A DNA stretch of 64,000 nucleotides, taken from Gemmatimonadota bacterium (GTDB lineage Bacteria > Gemmatimonadota > Gemmatimonadetes > Longimicrobiales > Gaopeijiaceae). The notes under the pieces are model-generated. The model did not search any database and was not told where the DNA came from. It worked only from the letters and a program-made list of their open reading frames with translations. Of this stretch, positions 42,222-51,434 are shown piece after piece. The translations under genes were made by a program, and so were the position numbers. Position 1 is the stretch's first letter, and each line of letters begins with the position of its first letter. The DNA lies in assembly GCA_027623325.1 (NCBI GenBank), contig JAQBXY010000012.1, positions 20,500 to 84,499 on the forward strand, written 5' to 3'.

Positions 42222-44949
42222 GTCCGGCCCTCCCCGTTTGGCGAGCTGGGTGCTCGAACGACGCCTGCCCGCGGAAATCGGAGAGGCCGTCTCGGGCGAT
42301 CTGGAACACGAATACAGACGTCGCACCGTGCCCGGCCGCGCGCGCCTCCTGGCGGACCTCTGGTTCTGGGCACAAGTCATCGCGCTCCGGAGTGGCAGCC
42401 TCCGTCGCGCGGCACGTCGTCTCTCGGCTGCGCGACCCTCATACGAACGCAATCATCCCGGCCGAGCGGCGCGGGTGGACTCGGACCTTTGGAGCAAGAT
42501 CCTCATGAATCCGCACGACCTGAAGTATGCGTTTCGGAGACTCATCCGGACCCCCGGATTCACTGCGGTTGCGGTCCTTTCCCTTGCCCTCGGGATCGGA
42601 GCCAACACGGCGATGTTCAGCGTGGTGAACGCTGTTCTGCTCCGGGGGCTACCGGTGTCGAATCCCTCGGAGTTGGTCGAAGTCTACACGTCGGACTCGG
42701 ATGGCTACGTCTACGCGACCTCGTCACTCCCCGACTACCTCGACCTGAAGCCTGGCCTCGACGGCATCTTCAATGGGGTCGTGGGGACGCGCAACTTCAT
42801 CACCCGTGTGGAAGCCGAGGGGGGTGATGAGCTCGTGATGGGAGAGCTCGTCTCCGGGGACTATTTCGAGGTGCTGGGCGTACCCATGGCGCTCGGCCGC
42901 GGTTTTCTGAGCGAAGAAGATGCGACGCCGGGCACGCACCCCGTGGTCATTCTCGGGCACGCAGAGTGGGTGACCCGATACGGCAGCGATCCCGGCGTGA
43001 TCGGACGGACCGTACGGCTCAGCCAACTGCTCTACACTGTGGTTGGCGTGGCGCACGAGGACTTCACCGGGTCCATGCCGGTCCTCGTGGCGGGATACTA
43101 TGTGCCCCTCATGATGACGGACGTCGTCATGGGACGTGACTCGAACGGCCAGATCGAACGGCGCAGTTCGAGGAGCATGTTCATGAAGGCCCGGCTCGCG
43201 CCGGGGATCTCTGTCGAGCAGGCGAATGCCGCGCTGGCCGCGTTCTCGAATGCGCTCGCCGAGGAGTATCCCGAGTCGAACGAGAACCGAGTCATGACGG
43301 CGATGCCACGGGGTGACGTGTCCATCCACCCTTTCGTCGATCGGGTGTTGACGCCAGTCGCTGGCCTCTTGCTCGGTGTCGTGGGGCTCGTTCTGCTCAT
43401 CGCGTGTGCCAACCTGGCGAGCTTCCTCTTGGCGAGGGCCGAGGATCGCCGCAAGGAGATCGCCGTTCGCCTCGCTCTGGGAGCGGGTCGCTGGACGCTG
43501 ATCCGTCAGCTTCTCACCGAGACGATGATGCTGGCGCTGATGGGTGGGGTGGCTGGGTTGTGGATCGCCAACTGGACCGTCGAATTGATGATGGCCTTCC
43601 AACCGCCACTTCCGGTTCCGGTGGACTTCGATGTCTCGCTCGACGCCAACGTACTCATGTTCACGCTCGGGGTCTCGACGCTTGCCGGGCTCATGTTCGG
43701 GCTGGCACCCGCGCTTCAGGCGACCAATCCGGATGTGGCGCCCACGCTCAAGGGAGATGCCGGTCGCACTGGAAAGCGGGGCCGCTTCAATCTTCGCAAC
43801 ATCCTCGTCATTGCCCAGGTGGGTTTTTCCTTCGTGCTCCTCATCGGAGCTGGACTGTTCGTGCGCAGCCTGCAGAAGGCCCAGCAGATCGATCCCGGCT
43901 TCGACACGGGCCCCGCCGCGATGATTTGGCCTGACACGGATCTGTCCGGGGGCATGGGGGAAGACGAGCGGCGTCTGTTCTTCGCAGCGTTCGAGGAGCG
44001 GCTCCTCGCCGATCCCGCCATCGATCGGGTGACGATGGCTGATCGGCTCCCGCTCGGAGCCGCGATTCAGACGAACTCCTTCATCCTGCCCGGCGTCCCG
44101 TCTGATACCCCGGACGGCGACCACGATATTGATGTCGCAACAGTCACGCCGTCGTATTTCGAAACGATGGGGGTGGCGATCGTGCGTGGGGAGCCGTTCG
44201 ATGCGGCGACGGTGGAGGGCGAGCCAGTGATCATCGTCAGTGAAGCGTTCGTCAGCCGCTATTACCCCGGAGAAAATGTCGTCGGCCGCACCATCGACAG
44301 GGGCGAGCAGTCGGTGCGCATCGTCGGTGTCGCGAGCGACACCAAGGTCCGCACCCTCGGAGAGGCGCCCCGCCCTTACGTGTACGACCTTCAGGGCCAG
44401 GGGGAGTTCATTGGGATGCAGGTCGTCGTGAAGGGCTCGGGCACCAGCGCCGAGCTTCTTTCCGCGGCCCGCCGAGTTCTTCGCGAGGTCGACCCGAACA
44501 TGGCCGTCATCGAAGCGAAGACGATGAATGAGCACCTGTCGCTTCTGCTGTTTCCTCCCCGCATGGCCGCGCTGCTACTTACGGTCTTCGGAGGACTCGC
44601 TCTGTTGCTCGCCGCGATCGGAATCTACGGGGTTGTGAGCTACGCAGTCTCCAAGCGGACCCGCGAGTTGGGAATCCGCATGTCGCTCGGGGCGTCGGCC
44701 AACGACGTCGTCCAGATGGCGATCGGCGGAGGCATGCGGCTCGTCGTGATCGGCGCGCTCGTGGGCCTGGTTCTGGCGGCGGGTGTGACGTGGGCCCTCT
44801 CGGGCTTCCTGTATGGGATCGGACCCAACGACATCGTTACCTTCGTGACTATTCCCGTTCTCTTGTCGGGTGTGGCACTCGTCGCGGCCTGGGTTCCAGC
44901 GCGACGAGCCAGCCTGGTCGATCCGGTACGAGCGTTGCGCTCGGAGTGA
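42214..44949 (+). CDS. ADOP-type ABC permease 2 (FtsX/MacB fold)
   Basis: 911 residues from GTG 42214. The prefix domain is 'WVLERRLPAEIGEAVSGDLEHEYRRR'. The body has 'LKYAFRRLIRTPGFTAVAVLSLALGIGANTAMFSVVNAVLLRG' and two FtsX cores: 'ANLASFLLARAEDRRKEIAVRLALGAG' and 'SYAVSKRTRELGIRMSLGASANDVV'. It has the same layout as permease 1 but diverged sequence, suggesting an old tandem duplication. A GC hairpin follows it. Confidence 0.92.
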   Translation: MPESGPPRLASWVLERRLPAEIGEAVSGDLEHEYRRRTVPGRARLLADLWFWAQVIALRSGSLRRAARRLSAARPSYERNHPGRAARVDSDLWSKILMNPHDLKYAFRRLIRTPGFTAVAVLSLALGIGANTAMFSVVNAVLLRGLPVSNPSELVEVYTSDSDGYVYATSSLPDYLDLKPGLDGIFNGVVGTRNFITRVEAEGGDELVMGELVSGDYFEVLGVPMALGRGFLSEEDATPGTHPVVILGHAEWVTRYGSDPGVIGRTVRLSQLLYTVVGVAHEDFTGSMPVLVAGYYVPLMMTDVVMGRDSNGQIERRSSRSMFMKARLAPGISVEQANAALAAFSNALAEEYPESNENRVMTAMPRGDVSIHPFVDRVLTPVAGLLLGVVGLVLLIACANLASFLLARAEDRRKEIAVRLALGAGRWTLIRQLLTETMMLALMGGVAGLWIANWTVELMMAFQPPLPVPVDFDVSLDANVLMFTLGVSTLAGLMFGLAPALQATNPDVAPTLKGDAGRTGKRGRFNLRNILVIAQVGFSFVLLIGAGLFVRSLQKAQQIDPGFDTGPAAMIWPDTDLSGGMGEDERRLFFAAFEERLLADPAIDRVTMADRLPLGAAIQTNSFILPGVPSDTPDGDHDIDVATVTPSYFETMGVAIVRGEPFDAATVEGEPVIIVSEAFVSRYYPGENVVGRTIDRGEQSVRIVGVASDTKVRTLGEAPRPYVYDLQGQGEFIGMQVVVKGSGTSAELLSAARRVLREVDPNMAVIEAKTMNEHLSLLLFPPRMAALLLTVFGGLALLLAAIGIYGVVSYAVSKRTRELGIRMSLGASANDVVQMAIGGGMRLVVIGALVGLVLAAGVTWALSGFLYGIGPNDIVTFVTIPVLLSGVALVAAWVPARRASLVDPVRALRSE

Positions 44950-45065
44950 GCCCGCCACCGGCTGCTAGCAGCCTTGCCAGGGTAGTTCGACGCTGAGTGA
45001 AATCGGTCCCTAGCGGGCTAGCGCTTCCGCCCGGGGCTGCTTGCTCGTATCGTCTTTCCCTAGCA

Positions 45066-45089
45066 GCCGCCCCGGTCGGACGGGGCGGC
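45066..45089 (+). terminator. GC-rich hairpin after the permease operon
   Basis: GCCGCCCCG-GTCGGA-CGGGGCGGC forms a 9-bp stem and is followed by GCTTCATTTCC, a weak T-rich tail. It lies between permease 2 and greA and probably separates the two transcripts. Confidence 0.6.
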
Positions 45090-45159
45090 GCTTCATTTCC
45101 GCCATGGACCCAGGCTCGACCGGGCCGGCCGGCGCTCACAGGACCCCGAGGTAGTTCCC

Positions 45160-45645
45160 ATGTTGGAGGAGATCCAGGCCAAGCTCGAGACCGAGATCTT
45201 GAGCCTCATGCATGAGTTGAACATCGATCTCCCCGAGAGAATCAAGATCGCGAGGGAGCACGGGGATCTAAAGGAGAATTCGGAGTTCAAGGCGGCGAAG
45301 GAGCGCCAGGCGTTCGTCGAGGCGAGGTTGAATCACCTTTCGTCACGCATGTCCGAGTTGTCCAAGATCGACGTGACGGATATGGCGTACGACCGTGTAG
45401 GCTTCGGGTCGAGGGTGAAGGTTCGCGACTTGGGGATGGACGAGGTCTTCACCTTCACGATCACTGCCGGGGACTTCATCGACCTCGACGCGGGGCAGGT
45501 GTCCATGGCCTCGCCGATCGGGCGCGGGCTCCTGGGAGCCGAGCAGGGCGCCCAGGTCTCGATTCAGTTGCCGGCTGGAGCCCGCCAGTACGAGATCCTC
45601 GAGCTGGTCACCCTTCCGCAGCAGCTGGAGGATAAGAAGAGCTGA
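45160..45645 (+). CDS. greA: Transcription elongation factor GreA/GreB family
   Basis: 161 residues. The N-terminal coiled coil holds 'REHGDLKENSEFKAAKERQAFVEARL', the GreA acidic-tip signature (GDL.EN.E). The C-terminal domain includes 'DVTDMAYDRVGFGSRVKVRD' and 'QVSMASPIGRGLLGAEQGAQVSI'. Gre factors rescue backtracked RNA polymerase by stimulating transcript cleavage. The gene precedes the broken ABC ATPase by 22 bases. Confidence 0.92.
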   Translation: MLEEIQAKLETEILSLMHELNIDLPERIKIAREHGDLKENSEFKAAKERQAFVEARLNHLSSRMSELSKIDVTDMAYDRVGFGSRVKVRDLGMDEVFTFTITAGDFIDLDAGQVSMASPIGRGLLGAEQGAQVSIQLPAGARQYEILELVTLPQQLEDKKS

Positions 45646-45667
45646 GCGGGCCGGAGGCCGCCTTCTT

Positions 45668-46210
45668 TTGAACAAGTTCGGGCCTTCCATCGAACTGCGC
45701 GGTCTTCGCAAAAGCTTCCGCGAGGGTGACCGCCTGCACGCGGTTCTGGACGAGGCGTCGGCGGTAGTCTCCCCGGGTGAGCGCGTCGCCATTCTCGGCC
45801 CTTCGGGATCCGGCAAGTCGACGTTGCTGAACCTCATCAGCGGCATCGAGCTGCCCGACGCGGGGACGATTCGCGTCGGAGACCGTGATATCACGGCGCT
45901 GTCCGAGCGCGAGCGGACATTATTCCGTCGCCTGCATGTCGGATTCGTCTTCCAGTTCTTCAACCTGCTTCCGACGCTCACCGTGATGGAGAATCTCCTG
46001 CTTCCGATGTAGCTCGCCTCCCAGGAGCACGACGGTGAAGACCGTGCGCGCGAATTACTCGATGCGATCGGCATGCGTGACCGGGCGACCACCTTCCCTG
46101 ACCGGCTGTCGGGCGGGGAGCAGCAACGCGTTGCCGTCGCTCGCGCCCTCGTCCACCGCCCGGGGTTGCTGCTTGCGGACGAGCCCACCGGCAATTTGGA
46201 TCACGAATCG
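45668..46210 (+). pseudogene. ABC transporter ATPase (LolD/MacB type), nonsense mutation and 3' truncation
   Basis: From TTG 45668, the Walker A 'LGPSGSGKSTLLNLISG' and Q-loop 'FVFQFFNLLPTLTVMENLLLPM' are normal. A TAG stop then falls at 46010, exactly where the family has glutamate ('LPLELAG'), which fits a single GAG to TAG change. The same frame continues to the signature '[19 protein letters not shown]' and Walker B '[15 protein letters not shown]'. Homology then ends at ~46210, losing the H-loop, and the next gene's 3' end begins 60 bases on. No permease partner remains. The remnant looks like a LolCDE or FtsX-linked ATPase. Confidence 0.85.
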
Positions 46211-46269
46211 AACCGTCAAGGATGGGGGACTCCTGCCAAGACGCCGTCGACTCCTTCAGGCCCGTCCTT

Positions 46270-47550
46270 CTACAGGCCCGTGCGCATGTATCGGCCGATC
46301 GCCTCGACCGCCCGCTCGACGTCCACTTCCATGTTGTAGAAGTGCGGAGAGAACCGGATCCCGGAGCGATCCGACCCACCCCGGGCGGCCGCGACGATGC
46401 CGTCCTCCTCGAGCGCAGCTACGACACGCCGAGGGTCGAGTTCACCGGGTCGGAAGGTCACAACCGCGGCACGCCGCTCGGGCTGCGCGGGAGTCCACAT
46501 GTGCACGCCCTCGATCCGGTTCAGCCCTTCGATCAGCTGAGTAGCAAGATCACGGCTCCGCGCCTCGATCTCGTTCTGGCCAATCGACTGCAAGAACTCG
46601 ATCTGTGTTCCAAAGGTGTGCAGAGCCGGTGTGTCGCGCTGGCCCATACCTTCATGGGTACGCGAGAGCCCACGCTGCCCCGTATATGCGCTGTACATCG
46701 AGGGCCAGAACGCCTCGTGCATCGAGGAGTTCACGTAAAGCACACCCGTTTCCTTGGGACCGCACGGCCACTTGTGCGAACTCCCTGAGAAGAAATCGGG
46801 CTGGATGTCGGAAAGATCGACGTCCAGGAGACCGAACGATTGGGCCCCATCCACCAGCGAGACAATGCCCCGCGAACGAGCGAGGGCGCACAGTTCCTTC
46901 GCCGGGAATAGGTCGCCTGCGGTATTGCTCAGGTGCATGAACGTCAGCACACGAGTGTTCGGCGTGATGGCGCGTTCGAAGGCCTCGAGATAGTACTCGG
47001 CACCGGGATGCGGATTCACCTGCGCGACTTCGCGTACGGTGTAACCGTGGCGCTCACCTTTCGCTTTCCACGCCTGATTGTTGCTCGGGTGATTGTCTGA
47101 AAAGATCAGAACCTCGTCGCCTGGTCCGAGGTCGAGCCCGTTCGAGACCCAGTTGTTGGCTTCGCTCGTGTTGCGCGTGATCAGGATCTCTTCCGGCGTG
47201 ACCCTCAGGTAGGCTGCGAGCAAGTCGCGCGTCCGCTCTTTTGCCGCCCCGATCTCGCTGCGAAAACTTGGGAACGGTGCCCGGTCGAGGCGACTCGTGT
47301 ACTCCGACAACGTTTCCAGCACGCGAGCAGGGGACGGGCAGAGATTCGCGGCGTTGAGGACGCTGACGTCCGGAGGCATCAGGAACTGCGACCGCACCTG
47401 TTGCCAATCCACGGCCCCGGGCTGGAGCGACGCCGACGTCAGCGTCGGGGCGGCAAACCCTTCGAAACTGGGGTGGCCCAGGAGGGCCGTCGACCCGCCC
47501 ATGGCGAAGAGGCGTGTGAAGTCACGGCGATTCATCGACGATCGGCTCAT
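46270..47550 (-). CDS. Tat-exported class V aminotransferase (isopenicillin N epimerase-like)
   Basis: 426 residues from ATG 47550, with a GGGAG ribosome site (ATG 47535 possible). The N-terminus '[19 protein letters not shown]' is a twin-arginine signal. The PLP fold is class V: '[25 protein letters not shown]', '[15 protein letters not shown]', '[17 protein letters not shown]' and the lysine motif '[17 protein letters not shown]'. Export through Tat fits a protein folded with its cofactor. It may act on amino acids or cysteine derivatives in the periplasm; the substrate is unknown. Confidence 0.88.
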   Translation of the reverse strand: MSRSSMNRRDFTRLFAMGGSTALLGHPSFEGFAAPTLTSASLQPGAVDWQQVRSQFLMPPDVSVLNAANLCPSPARVLETLSEYTSRLDRAPFPSFRSEIGAAKERTRDLLAAYLRVTPEEILITRNTSEANNWVSNGLDLGPGDEVLIFSDNHPSNNQAWKAKGERHGYTVREVAQVNPHPGAEYYLEAFERAITPNTRVLTFMHLSNTAGDLFPAKELCALARSRGIVSLVDGAQSFGLLDVDLSDIQPDFFSGSSHKWPCGPKETGVLYVNSSMHEAFWPSMYSAYTGQRGLSRTHEGMGQRDTPALHTFGTQIEFLQSIGQNEIEARSRDLATQLIEGLNRIEGVHMWTPAQPERRAAVVTFRPGELDPRRVVAALEEDGIVAAARGGSDRSGIRFSPHFYNMEVDVERAVEAIGRYMRTGL

Positions 47551-47618
47551 GGTGGGTCTCCCGGCTCATGGCTCAGCGGGTGATAGCGTATCCGCCCGGC
47601 GATCGGCCAGCAACGGGG

Positions 47619-48395
47619 CTAGGCCCGCGGACTCGTCAGCTCCGCAACAATGCTCCTGAGCGCGCGCGCGCCTTCGATCAGCCGCGGCCCCGGTCGCCCG
47701 AGAAAGGGTTCCCCCACGCAGAACACCCGGTTGTGCGCGACGAACGGCTGCTGTTGCCAGCGTTCGTTTCGGAGGACCACATCGGGACGGTACTTGTCGG
47801 GATGAACGCCACACCACGAAAGCACGATCGCGTCGGGGGAAAGGGCAGCGACCTCTTCGTCGGTCATCGGACGACTCTTGTGGTCTTCGTGCCCCAGAAG
47901 CGCTCGGCCCCCGGCTGCGCGTACCACATCCGTCGCCCACGACTGCCTGCCTGGCGTGATGACAGGCTTCGGCCACCACTGAATCAGGATGGTCGGCGCA
48001 GCGGCAGAGGGTGGCGGCGCATCGAGCTCCCTCCGCATCTCAGCGATCAAACCTTCGGCTCGCGAACGTACCGCCATCAAGTCACCGATGTGTCGGATGT
48101 CCCGGTAGACATCCTCCAGGGAGATCGGTTCAGGGGCGACGAAGGGAAGACCTGCAGCCTCGAGTCGAGCGACGATCTTTTCGTGACCCGGAACGGTCAG
48201 CGTCGCCAGCACCAGGTCGGGCTCGAGCGCCGCGACGGCTTCGATGTCGATATCGAGGTCGGGACCGACCTTCGGAAGTGACGCCACCACCTCGGCCGGG
48301 TGGTCGGAGTGATCATCGACGCCGACCAGAAAGCCCGCACACCCCAGAGCGCACACGATTTCTGTGTTCGAACAGGCTAGGGAGACAATTCGCAT
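47619..48395 (-). CDS. BtuF-like cobalamin/metal-chelate binding protein
   Basis: 258 residues. 'MRIVSLACSNTEIVCALGCAGFLVGVDDHSDHP' starts the two-lobed helical-backbone binding fold, with 'DIDIEAVAALEPDLVLAT' and 'VVRAAGGRALLG...SRPMTDEEVAALSPDAIVLSWCG' as later conserved blocks. This is the BtuF/FhuD-type periplasmic binding family, but no signal peptide is visible, and no BtuCD neighbour is present. Such orphan forms are known in several phyla and may work in the cytoplasm or be mis-started. Confidence 0.82.
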   Translation of the reverse strand: MRIVSLACSNTEIVCALGCAGFLVGVDDHSDHPAEVVASLPKVGPDLDIDIEAVAALEPDLVLATLTVPGHEKIVARLEAAGLPFVAPEPISLEDVYRDIRHIGDLMAVRSRAEGLIAEMRRELDAPPPSAAAPTILIQWWPKPVITPGRQSWATDVVRAAGGRALLGHEDHKSRPMTDEEVAALSPDAIVLSWCGVHPDKYRPDVVLRNERWQQQPFVAHNRVFCVGEPFLGRPGPRLIEGARALRSIVAELTSPRA

Positions 48396-48521
48396 GGTTC
48401 TGCGCTACCCTCAGGGGACGAGGCGGTTCATTCGACACTCGGCCCGGTTCTGCACCTCGGGCACCCCGCAGACCCAACGGGGTCCAAGCCTCTCGACCGA
48501 CGTCCTGACCTTGGAGGACCC

Positions 48522-49106
48522 TTGGCTAGTGTCCCGTCCACCATGCTTGAACTCGGCACCCTTGCGCCGGACTTCTCCCTTCCTGAACCCGCAACCGGGG
48601 CGAGCGTCGCGCTCGCCGACTTCCGTGACGCACCGGCGCTCGTTGTCATGGTTCTGTCGAACCATTGTCCCTTCGTAAAGCACATCGCCGACGAGTTGGC
48701 GATCTTCGCGCGCGAGGTTCAGGCTAGAGGGGCGGCTGTCGTGGCCATCAACGCGAACGATCCCGAGCGCTACCCGGCCGACAGTCCCGCCCGGATGGAG
48801 GACGAAGTGCGACTGCGCGGCTACTCGTTCCCCTACCTGTTCGATGCGAGTCAGGAAGTGGTGAAGGCCTACAGAGCCGCCTGCACGCCGGACTTCTTTC
48901 TCTTCGATGCCGACCGGCGGCTGGCGTACCGTGGTCAATTCGACGGGAGCCGCCCCTCGCTGGATGTGCCCGTGACGGGGCGCGACCTGAGGGCCGCGTG
49001 CGACGCAGTGCTTGCCGGGCAGAAGCCAGCCCCCGAGCAACTACCGAGCATCGGCTGCAATATCAAGTGGAGGGCCGGAAACGCCCCCGAATGGTCCGTC
49101 GGGTAA
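48522..49106 (+). CDS. Thioredoxin-fold redoxin, AhpC/TSA-like
   Basis: 194 residues from TTG 48522, which has a GGAGG site 5 bases ahead; ATG 48543 is the alternative. 'LGTLAPDFSLPEPATGASVALADFRDAPALVVMVLSNHCPFVKHIADEL' carries the active Cys in 'NHCPF'. Further cysteines lie in 'RAACTPDFFLFD' and near the end in 'SIGCNIKW', as is typical of this redoxin family. It is likely a cytoplasmic thiol peroxidase or reductase. Confidence 0.88.
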   Translation: MASVPSTMLELGTLAPDFSLPEPATGASVALADFRDAPALVVMVLSNHCPFVKHIADELAIFAREVQARGAAVVAINANDPERYPADSPARMEDEVRLRGYSFPYLFDASQEVVKAYRAACTPDFFLFDADRRLAYRGQFDGSRPSLDVPVTGRDLRAACDAVLAGQKPAPEQLPSIGCNIKWRAGNAPEWSVG

Positions 49107-49140
49107 AAAAAGACGCCACCGGTAAGAATCCGGTGGCGTC
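49105..49140 (-). terminator. Strong leftward intrinsic terminator
   Basis: On the minus strand, GACGCCACCGG-ATTCTTA-CCGGTGGCGTC (11-bp stem, 7-base loop) is followed by seven T. It abuts the stop codon of the rightward redoxin gene but is oriented for transcripts coming from the right, that is, the small unit at 49208-49431 or the M50 gene. Confidence 0.92.
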
Positions 49141-49207
49141 AAACCGTCTCAGCCCAGCGCGATGGCCGGGTACGGCGCGAACAGCGACTACAAGGTGCGG
49201 TCCGGCT

Positions 49208-49270
49208 TTAGAAGCCGTTCCGGAGATCGCTTGCCCGTGCCGGGCTGGACAGGGTACTAGGGCTAGACAA
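49208..49270 (-). CDS. Possible 20-residue leader/small peptide with a perfect Shine-Dalgarno
   Basis: On the minus strand AGGAGGTGATCC, fully complementary to the 16S 3' end, is followed by TTG and 19 sense codons (MSSPSTLSSPARASDLRNGF) then TAA. A promoter lies upstream and a strong terminator downstream, so it is a self-contained unit. The peptide resembles nothing I know. The SD match may instead be part of a small RNA. The rest of the 426-base gap (49107-49532) shows no other gene. Confidence 0.4.
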   Translation of the reverse strand: MSSPSTLSSPARASDLRNGF

Positions 49271-49401
49271 GGGATCACCTCCTGGATTCGGGTGAAACAA
49301 TGGGCTCAGCACCAGCGGGTTCAGGACCCGCAGTCCTCAATCGGTGCCCTCTGGGGCGGCCGGTCGAGGCCCAGATCGAATCAACGACTCCGATCGAAGG
49401 C

Positions 49402-49431
49402 ATCATACGACCGTCGGTGGGACTGAGGCAA
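49402..49431 (-). promoter_or_regulatory. Sigma70-like promoter for the small unit
   Basis: On the minus strand, TTGCCT (complement 49426-49431) and TATGAT (complement 49402-49407) are spaced by 18 bases, a near-consensus vegetative promoter. It points at the 20-codon ORF and terminator, not at any larger gene. Confidence 0.55.
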
Positions 49432-49532
49432 GCCTTGTGTACGATTCAGCTAGGGAGGCTCGATGAGGGCACCGCATGCGGTGTCAGAGCAGTTTCCCTG
49501 GTACCGTCGGTCGTGGTAGGGCCGGGGCCCGA

Positions 49533-50207
49533 TCAGGCGTCGCGATAGGCCCGGTGTAGAAGCCAGCCCGTGAAGACGAGGGCGATCGAGATCCATACGA
49601 TTCCCCACACCGTCGCGGTGCCGATTCCGGTGACTTCAGCGAGCATGTAGGCGTCGGAGTGGAGTTCCGGCCGGTCGAGAACGTCGCTCTTGATGTCGAG
49701 GATCGCGTAGAGGGCACTGGTCAATCCCAGCGTCAGCAAGAGCCGACGGTTCATCGTCGCTCCGATCTTTCGCGACGCAACGATCATCGTGAGGCCAAAG
49801 ACGACGCCGAAGACGAATCCGAAGGCGCTCCGGATGACGAAGACTGTGAGCAGGATCACCGTCACCCCGATCAAGCCGTTCACCCAGTCCGGTCGAACCC
49901 ATCGTGCACGGGACGCGGAGAACATCAGGCCACCCCAGGCGAGGCTTCCCAGGTAGCCAGCGCTCAACGCGAGCAACGCGTTTCCGGACGAGAAGTATGT
50001 CGCCCCCCCCTGATAGGGATCCAAGGTGATCCGATCGACGGTACCACCGGATATCACCACGGCGATCGCGTGACTCACTTCGTGGAGAAGTACCACGAAG
50101 ATCTTCAGCGGATATACGGCCGGAGTGTCCCACAGCAGCCACAACGCGGCGAAGAAGAGACCGAAACCGAACAGAAAGCGCAGCTTTCCTTTGGTAGAGT
50201 CAGGCAT
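49533..50207 (-). CDS. M50B-like membrane metalloprotease
   Basis: 224 residues with about six membrane helices. The zinc motif 'VVLLHEVSHAIAVVISGG' (HExxH at ~42-46) lies in the first third, and 'LSAGYLGSLAWGGLMF' and 'DIKSDVL' follow, as in the peptidase M50B-like family. These intramembrane proteases cut membrane-bound regulators or have lost activity. It is the gene just downstream of the parvulin gene on the same strand, 89 bases apart. Confidence 0.85.
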   Translation of the reverse strand: MPDSTKGKLRFLFGFGLFFAALWLLWDTPAVYPLKIFVVLLHEVSHAIAVVISGGTVDRITLDPYQGGATYFSSGNALLALSAGYLGSLAWGGLMFSASRARWVRPDWVNGLIGVTVILLTVFVIRSAFGFVFGVVFGLTMIVASRKIGATMNRRLLLTLGLTSALYAILDIKSDVLDRPELHSDAYMLAEVTGIGTATVWGIVWISIALVFTGWLLHRAYRDA

Positions 50208-50296
50208 TCAGGCTCGTTCGAGAGGGTTCATGTCTGAGATACCGCTTCCCACCCTACGGTTGCCCACGGTCGACGGTTCCATCGGGCTGTCAGGGT

Positions 50297-51337
50297 TCAC
50301 CGTCCTGCGCCGTGTTGGATCGGGTACGGCGAGGCGAACTGATCCGAGTGGTCGACCAACTCCGTTCGAGCGAGGCTCACACCCTGGGCGGGGTTCGACA
50401 GCGCGGCCATCGCCGCCTCGGCGGACTGTGCGGGTGAGGCGCCGTAGCGAAAACCGAACGTCGCTGCCCACAGGTAGACTTGATCCTCCCAACGGCGCTC
50501 TAGTTCTGCTCGCTCGCCGGCTGGCACCACGAGACCTCGTCGATCAGCCTCCGCGAGACCCGCCTGTCGCTGCTCATCCGCCGCTCCGCCCGTGGACGCC
50601 AGCCACGTCTCGAGGATCGCGGCCGGATCGGCGACCCGGTCCGCTACACTTCTCGCGACCACACTTCTCGCCTCCTCGAATGGAACGATCTCCCTCTGTT
50701 CAAGGCGGAGAATGTGATATCCGTATTGCGTCTCGGTCACCGGGCTGATTTCGCCGGCCTCCAGGGCCAGCGCGGCGGCCCAGAACTCACGCACCCAAGA
50801 ACCGTCGCGACCGGGCGTGAGGAGCCCTTGTCTTCCTTCCGCGCCGGGCTCTTCCGAGAGTTCGGCCGCAGTTTCCGCGAAGTCTGCTCCCGCACGCAGC
50901 GCCACCATCGCACGCGCGGCTTTGTCCGCCGCTTCCTTCCGGTGATCGTCGGATCGCCATCGCTCACTGAAGAAGAGGATGTGACGAACGGTGAGCTGCC
51001 ACTGGGGGTTGGTCATGTACTGAGCTTCGAGCACGTCCTCGTCGACGTCGTGGACCTCGAGCGTCAGATCCGCCGCCAAGATCTCGAGCAAACGATCCGC
51101 CGTCCACGTAGACGTGAGCGGGCTCCCGAACTCGAGCGTTGACGAATCCGAGACGGCGAGGGCGAAGGCCGTGAGGTACCCGAGGGTCCGTCGACGGTCC
51201 TGGGTGAGCCCGAGCAGCTGATCCTCCGTATAGGAGATCGCGCCTACGGTGAGCGCGGGGGTCTCGGCCTGGCCACAGGCGGAGAGCCATAGCGGCATCA
51301 CGAGAACGAGGGTCGAGGGCAGGGTTCGGCGTTGCAT
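50297..51337 (-). CDS. Parvulin-type peptidyl-prolyl isomerase lipoprotein
   Basis: 346 residues from ATG 51337; the longer track start adds an implausible leader. Lipobox 'LWLSAC'. The parvulin core is 'WQLTVRHILFF...ADKAARAMVALRAGADFAETAAELSEEPGAEGRQGLLTPG' ending 'TETQYGYHILRLEQRE', flanked by helical SurA-like regions. It would help fold outer-membrane proteins in the periplasm. The 97 bases to the divergent CcdA gene hold both promoters, so the two may be co-regulated. Confidence 0.88.
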   Translation of the reverse strand: MQRRTLPSTLVLVMPLWLSACGQAETPALTVGAISYTEDQLLGLTQDRRRTLGYLTAFALAVSDSSTLEFGSPLTSTWTADRLLEILAADLTLEVHDVDEDVLEAQYMTNPQWQLTVRHILFFSERWRSDDHRKEAADKAARAMVALRAGADFAETAAELSEEPGAEGRQGLLTPGRDGSWVREFWAAALALEAGEISPVTETQYGYHILRLEQREIVPFEEARSVVARSVADRVADPAAILETWLASTGGAADEQRQAGLAEADRRGLVVPAGERAELERRWEDQVYLWAATFGFRYGASPAQSAEAAMAALSNPAQGVSLARTELVDHSDQFASPYPIQHGAGR

Positions 51338-51434
51338 TCTCAGAAAGTGGTCAGGAACTCCGGATGCGCGCCAGCGGTTCGGCCCCAGAGTCTCGCCGGT
51401 TGGCGGCCGGGCCGACAACAACCACTTTTCTGCG

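Noticed and set aside
42724-44535. 603-residue minus-strand ORF over ADOP permease 2
   Set aside because: Antisense shadow with typical Arg/His-rich composition; the permease frame has complete family features.
46010-46012. ABC ATPase TAG read as a recoded amino acid
   Set aside because: The position is a non-catalytic glutamate and the gene is also cut at its 3' end, so decay is the simpler explanation.
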